From UBA7692 sp964650845 (lineage in GTDB: Bacteria; Bacteroidota; Bacteroidia; Chitinophagales; LD1), in the NCBI GenBank assembly GCA_964650845.1, contig CAZYXR010000006.1:5830-69829 (forward strand): DNA of 64,000 bases, written 5' to 3'. Shown here piece after piece: positions 61,101 through 64,000 of this stretch. Both the position numbers and the translations under genes were made by a program. Position 1 is the first letter of the stretch. Each line of letters opens with the position of its first letter. The notes under the pieces are model-generated. The model saw only the letters and a list, made by a program, of their open reading frames with translations, was not told the DNA's origin and made no database searches.

Positions 61101-61490
61101 AAAAGTGCTGTTACCTCCATTTCCACCGTGATTACCGTCATCACCCTCTCCGCCTACTGCGCCACCACAACCGCCACTACCAACAGCATAAGTAAACGAT
61201 GTTCCTGGGGTTACATTTATAGTGCGGCTCGAGTAAGCTCCGCCTCCACCTCCACCTCCGCCTCTGTTGTTACCACAAAAAACACCACCATTAGAACCAT
61301 CGCCACCTCCACCTCCACCTCCGCCTCCGCCATACACTTCAACGGTAATTGAAGTAACACCACATGGCACTGTCCAAGTGCCAGAAGTAGCAGCACCGTT
61401 ACATGTTGTGGAAGCGTTGAAGGTTACATCTTGCGCATTCAGAAAATCAATGCTGAGTAAAAGGATAACAAAAGATAAAATTTGCTTCAT
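58194..61490 (-). CDS. Very large secreted repeat protein with Gly-rich N-domain, PKD and CHU domain
   Basis: 1098 residues with a signal peptide (about 1-20). In order: a Gly-rich domain (about 25-240, long GGGGGG runs), four modules of about 80 residues (TPTTTTTPPTCSSAGSSVVSNYNAA, then AGGAITGMTTGTxYT), four SprB-like modules of about 80 (LSYCPGGNTTITANGG and TVTVTDANGCT), two PKD domains (about 880-1010, VWNFGNGSTSTDASPTFAY and WFWTFGDSAVSGD), and the CHU-type T9SS domain ending ILLVR. It probably is a surface adhesin. The repeats make the DNA prone to recombination and misassembly. Confidence 0.85.
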   Translation of the reverse strand: MKQILSFVILLLSIDFLNAQDVTFNASTTCNGAATSGTWTVPCGVTSITVEVYGGGGGGGGGGDGSNGGVFCGNNRGGGGGGGGAYSSRTINVTPGTSFTYAVGSGGCGGAVGGEGDDGNHGGNGGNSTFVGTDATSTPINMAANGGQGGRRGNSCSSVGGPSTGGTASGGTTNTPGTGGSGAQPAGSRIGGVGGAGAGPLGGAGGTATVNSSVPGSVRGGGGGGGGDSNGGRGAEGILFITYNTPVVLPATPTTTSTPATCAAAGSTAISNYDPAMTYTFTPAGPSAGAGGAITGMTTGTSYTVIAGQGGCNSTPSAAFSNAAQVAPPATPTVTTTPPSCSGNGVSTITNYNAALIYTFVPAGPTAGAGGVISGMTVGTSYTVDASDGTCNAPAPSAAFSIAAQLPTPATPTTTTTPPTCSSAGSSVVSNYNAALTYIFTPAGPTVGAGGAITGMTTGTNYTLEANDGTCNSTASASFSNAAQVAAPAVPTIATTPPSCSADGSSTISNYNAALTYIFNPVGPTVGAGGAITGMTTGTSYTVESSDGACNSVSPSAAFSNAAQFPTPVAAINGSLSYCTGGNTTLTASGGTGYVWTDAGSNNIGSTANVTVTQGSYTVVVTDANGCTASANATVTEATSLTVVIGGTLSYCPGGNTTITANGGTSFVWNDAGNSTTASITVTAGTYSVTASDASGCTGTNSATVTEFAAPVAAIGGALSYCVGANTTLTATGGASYAWNDAGSSTTDVITVTQGNYTVTVTDANTCTATATANVTESAPPAIAISGALGYCPGGSTTITASGGVSYVWSNSETNAATTVTQGTYTVTVTDALGCTNTESATVTESPSVTADFSFQPKCAGEDVQFQNLSVGATDYVWNFGNGSTSTDASPTFAYNAGGSFTVTLTATAANCSDVATQTIVISEKPVASFTATQLNLIQNETALEITNNSTGATAWFWTFGDSAVSGDFEPVHYYAQKGVYDVSLVAIGAGGCSDTLTKSAWVTVVEKPALYIPNLFSPNNDGVNDFFKIEGGGFKQVDLKIFNRWGEKVFETDNAKIGWDGYVGGEKAQPGVYVYHLTVLYEILTTTQHTGSILLVR

Positions 61491-61858
61491 AGAAAAAATT
61501 TGCGGCTGCTAAAGTAATTTACTGAATTAGTTTTTTGAATAAAACATCATCTTTTTGCCAACTTTCTTGCTAACCTAAGTTGTTGTAAGTGATTGAATCT
61601 GTTTAAACTTTTGAGATTGCATCACATGTGTTGAACTGCGGTTCGCAATGACGGCATATTGCTACGCAAAACAATTGCGTCCTTACGAGCATAGCTTGCG
61701 GAACGAAGTAATTTCAAAAGTTTAAACAGATTCGTTTATCAAAGATACATTCGACAGCATTTAGGTTGCAGCAAAGAATAGAAAATACCCGTTATGATTT
61801 TGCTCATTACGAATGAATACATTGTATTTCAATACTTGAAAACAGAAACTCGAAAATC
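61491..61858. other. Intergenic region with REP-like inverted repeat
   Basis: Between two minus-strand genes. It holds a large inverted repeat (61595-61733) listed separately. No gene seen in either direction. Confidence 0.7.
61595..61733. repeat. REP-like inverted repeat element
   Basis: Perfect 20-bp arms GAATCTGTTTAAACTTTTGA (61595-61614) and its complement (61714-61733) enclose about 100 bases that resemble a decayed palindromic element: near the left arm GAGATTGC and GTTCGCAATGACG, near the right arm GCGTCCTTACGAGC and GGAACGAAGTAATTTC, which look like diverged inverted copies of one another. This is the pattern of interspersed palindromic elements of the type CGTCATTGCGAG...GAACGAAGCAATCTC. 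Confidence 0.7.
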
Positions 61859-64000
61859 CTAATATGGTTTATTCTCTGTCTCGCGTTTCTCGCGTTGAAT
61901 TTGCTCGTTAAACTCTTTTAGCTTGCTGCGGTATTCATCTCGTTTAATAGATTCTTCTGCTTCCATTTTGTTTTGCGCAGCTTGATTTTTGGCTTTCAAA
62001 GCATTTTCTGATTGAATACGTTTTTTGTTTTGCTCTGTTGAAAAATAAGGCAGTTCAGTTACAGGGAAGCGCTTATCTTGGTAATGCGACTTAACAGTCC
62101 CAAACATTTCGTCTGCCCTATTTGCCGATAAGAACCATGAAAACTTGACATTGGATGTACCACCTTTTAACTCTACTACATCGAAGCCTGATGCGGTTTC
62201 GTTGGTAACATACACGCCATTGCAATCACCTTTGAGCGTTACAAAAACCTTAAGTGTATGCTTGGCATCAACCACAATATTTTTTGTAAGCACGGGATCG
62301 ATATTGATGTGAGCTTTCCCGTTTATCAATTCGCCTTCGCCAAAATCTTGCAGTAATACTTCGGGTGCTTCTGGCGCGTACATTATTCTGCCATTATTGT
62401 TGTCATCGCGCACAATAGTTGACATGGCACCTAAGCCAACAATTTTTTGCGCTGTTCCGCCATCCCATGCGCCTACTCTTCCGAGTGCAATAACTGTGCT
62501 TCCCGTGTTATCGTAAGTAGCAAACGAGCCTCCGGCATGGTTTGTTAATGTGTTTGCATCTTCTAAAGCTATACCTTCTACACCTACACCAATAGCATTG
62601 CCGATGACACCCCTGCTGCCTGTGTAGCTATTGGTGGTGTTGCTGAGGTTTACACTATTGTTTCTTACCCAAATACCGGTAGAACCAGTGTTTGTTAGCA
62701 ATAAACCATTATCGGTAAGCGCCTCAATTTGCATTTTGTAGGTAGCATCTGGGTCTAAAGTACCAACCCCTACCCTGCCTGTTTGTGTAATAGCAACTCG
62801 CCTTGTTCCTCCTGTGTAAAAATCTAATCCATAACGGTTAGTGCCCGGGGTAGCAAGTGCACGGTTTGAAGCGATACCGGTATTAGTGCCACTGCCAAAC
62901 ATAATGCTCCCCGTGCCAAGATTACCACTATTAAAACCTGTGAAATCAATTACTGCATTACTTTCTACGTTAAATTGCTCGGCAGTGCCAGGAGTGGGAT
63001 AGGTTGGTCCTGTGGTAATTTCACCCCATTTTGAAATCCAAAATCTATCTACTGCTGCATTAGTTGAGCCATCGGAAGTAGCAAAAACAAGTCGCGCTGG
63101 AACAAAACCATTGCCGGCAGTTGGAGATTCTACTACCGAATACATGGAAGCACCATCACCATTATTGGTCGTTAAGGTAGCTCCATTGGCACCATTATAC
63201 CCTCTAAAATAAACGCCTCCCAACCTGTTTGTATTTTGAACTTGATTTGCCGCTAAATCCGTATAGGTACCTCTTGTTCTATAAAAAATAAGCCTTGCAT
63301 GGTCGCTTGCAGTATTTGACGACTGACGTAACAAAACTGCATCACTAGCACCTCCACCACCGGCTGCGGTTTTAGCTGTCATATTGATTTGAACTTTGGT
63401 GTTGTTCCAACCGTAACCTGCATTTGCCCCTGTATTTGTAATAGCATCACCAACAACAATTTCGCCTTTTGGAGTAACTCTGAAAGACTCTACTGCGTTA
63501 GTTCTTACTGAAAGCGAAAGGTTATCGGTAGTACCAATATAATTGTTGTTAGGGTTAGTAGATGCGTTGCCTACTAGTTTCCAAAACTGTGAAGCAGTAT
63601 CCATTACCCAGCGCGTTCCATTATATCTTAACACTGCATTGGTAAGAGCAGGACCAACAATACTATCGCCCAAAATGCCATCAACAATAGGATTAGGATA
63701 AGTACCTTGTAAATCGCCTCCTGCAGTTCCATTTACCGTACCAGTTGGTCCAGTTACACCATTCGTTCCATTCTGACCTGTTGCGCCTGTTGCGCCATTA
63801 ACTCCATTTGTGCCGTTTGTTCCGTTTTGCCCTGTTGCGCCTGTTACACCATTAACTCCATTTGTGCCATTCGTTCCGTTTTGTCCTGTTGCGCCTGTTG
63901 CGCCATCAACTCCATTTGTGCCGTTCGTTCCATTTTGTCCCGTTGCACCTGTTGCGCCATCAACTCCATTTGTGCCATTCGTTCCGTTTTGTCCTGTTGC
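61859..64000 (-). CDS. Collagen-repeat protein, 5' part outside window
   Basis: The frame is open from 64000 to the stop at 61859 (713 residues), with no stop in the collagen part. From the right edge inward: collagen-like Gly-X-Y repeats (about 87 residues, 54-base DNA period, unit GQNGTNGTNGVDGATGAT), then GTAGGDLQGTYPNPIV, a motif of collagen-like surface proteins, then about 450 residues of a tail-fibre-like body (NLSLSVRTNAVESFRVTPKGEIVVGD). The C-terminal 60 residues are a charged coiled coil (NKMEAEESIKRDEYRSKLKEF). A surface fibre or phage-tail-like protein is likely; the true start lies beyond the window. Confidence 0.82.
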   Translation of the reverse strand, partial: ATGQNGTNGTNGVDGATGATGQNGTNGTNGVDGATGATGQNGTNGTNGVNGVTGATGQNGTNGTNGVNGATGATGQNGTNGVTGPTGTVNGTAGGDLQGTYPNPIVDGILGDSIVGPALTNAVLRYNGTRWVMDTASQFWKLVGNASTNPNNNYIGTTDNLSLSVRTNAVESFRVTPKGEIVVGDAITNTGANAGYGWNNTKVQINMTAKTAAGGGGASDAVLLRQSSNTASDHARLIFYRTRGTYTDLAANQVQNTNRLGGVYFRGYNGANGATLTTNNGDGASMYSVVESPTAGNGFVPARLVFATSDGSTNAAVDRFWISKWGEITTGPTYPTPGTAEQFNVESNAVIDFTGFNSGNLGTGSIMFGSGTNTGIASNRALATPGTNRYGLDFYTGGTRRVAITQTGRVGVGTLDPDATYKMQIEALTDNGLLLTNTGSTGIWVRNNSVNLSNTTNSYTGSRGVIGNAIGVGVEGIALEDANTLTNHAGGSFATYDNTGSTVIALGRVGAWDGGTAQKIVGLGAMSTIVRDDNNNGRIMYAPEAPEVLLQDFGEGELINGKAHINIDPVLTKNIVVDAKHTLKVFVTLKGDCNGVYVTNETASGFDVVELKGGTSNVKFSWFLSANRADEMFGTVKSHYQDKRFPVTELPYFSTEQNKKRIQSENALKAKNQAAQNKMEAEESIKRDEYRSKLKEFNEQIQREKRETENKPY
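63770..64000. repeat. 54-base tandem repeat encoding collagen-like region
   Basis: At least four copies of a 54-base unit (18 residues, Gly-X-Y) run to the window edge with a few substitutions. The array continues beyond the window, so its total length is unknown. Confidence 0.9.

Noticed and set aside
63770..64000. CRISPR-like array at the right edge
   Set aside because: The 54-base units are contiguous without spacers and encode Gly-X-Y repeats in an open frame.

Overview
The window comes from the chromosome of a member of the Bacteroidota, most likely a Chitinophagales/Sphingobacteriia-type environmental lineage. The evidence is a set of secreted proteins with type IX secretion (T9SS) C-terminal domains of both the Por type and the gliding-motility (CHU) type, PorP/SprF and PorE-like partners, a DUF5686 outer-membrane protein, OstA-like and LpxB envelope genes, menaquinone genes, and promoters of the TTG-N19-TAnnTTTG type. 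Three runs of exactly ten N (14525, 32174, 42928) mark it as a draft scaffold. At least the first and third runs cannot reflect the true length of the missing DNA.

Layout. 1-1400: the 3' part of nhaA, then a minus-strand initiator tRNA followed by tandem units that each carry a copy of the tRNA 3' half and its terminator. One unit holds a GIY-YIG endonuclease gene and the other is an internally deleted version of it. 1417-5424: rhodanese, a secreted protein, a DmeF-like cation exporter, secG, a Bacteroidota-specific protein and pgk. 5487-8229: tRNA-Glu with its promoter and a DUF5686 protein. 8230-12299: an accessory stretch with a long hairpin, a decayed IS5-like insertion that splits a secreted T9SS protein, and a repeat-rich secreted protein. 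12403-16686: rpoC, with its own promoter and no rpoB upstream. 17010-23060: a three-gene T9SS cassette (CHU-type cargo, PorP/SprF, PorE-like OmpA protein). 23219-31123: acs, ilvE, a 5'-nucleotidase split over two genes, dnaA and an alpha/beta hydrolase. 31149-42207: menB, menD, lpxB, purT, a VF530-family protein, a TPR membrane glycosyltransferase-like protein, pyrG, an SBBP-repeat secreted protein and a small membrane protein. 42332-48384: an amidohydrolase-like protein, a DinB protein, an unknown protein, a phasin, a lysoplasmalogenase and groES-groEL.

48503-51302 is a second accessory island: a lipoprotein, then two toxin-antitoxin-like operons (an unrecognised 146-residue protein plus a RelE-like protein; MntA plus a frameshifted HepT). 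Each operon is preceded by a copy of the same repeat. 51534-58133 returns to OstA, a transglutaminase, a CHU-type adhesin, an orphan histidine kinase and comF. 58194-64000 holds a very large repeat protein with a CHU domain, a REP-like inverted repeat, and the C-terminal part of a collagen-repeat protein that runs off the window.

Functionally, most of the window is housekeeping (transcription, replication initiation, chaperonin, central metabolism, menaquinone, lipid A) mixed with T9SS cargo. The places most worth a second look are the tRNA-fMet/GIY-YIG array, the repeat-delimited toxin-antitoxin-like cassettes, and the isolated rpoC.
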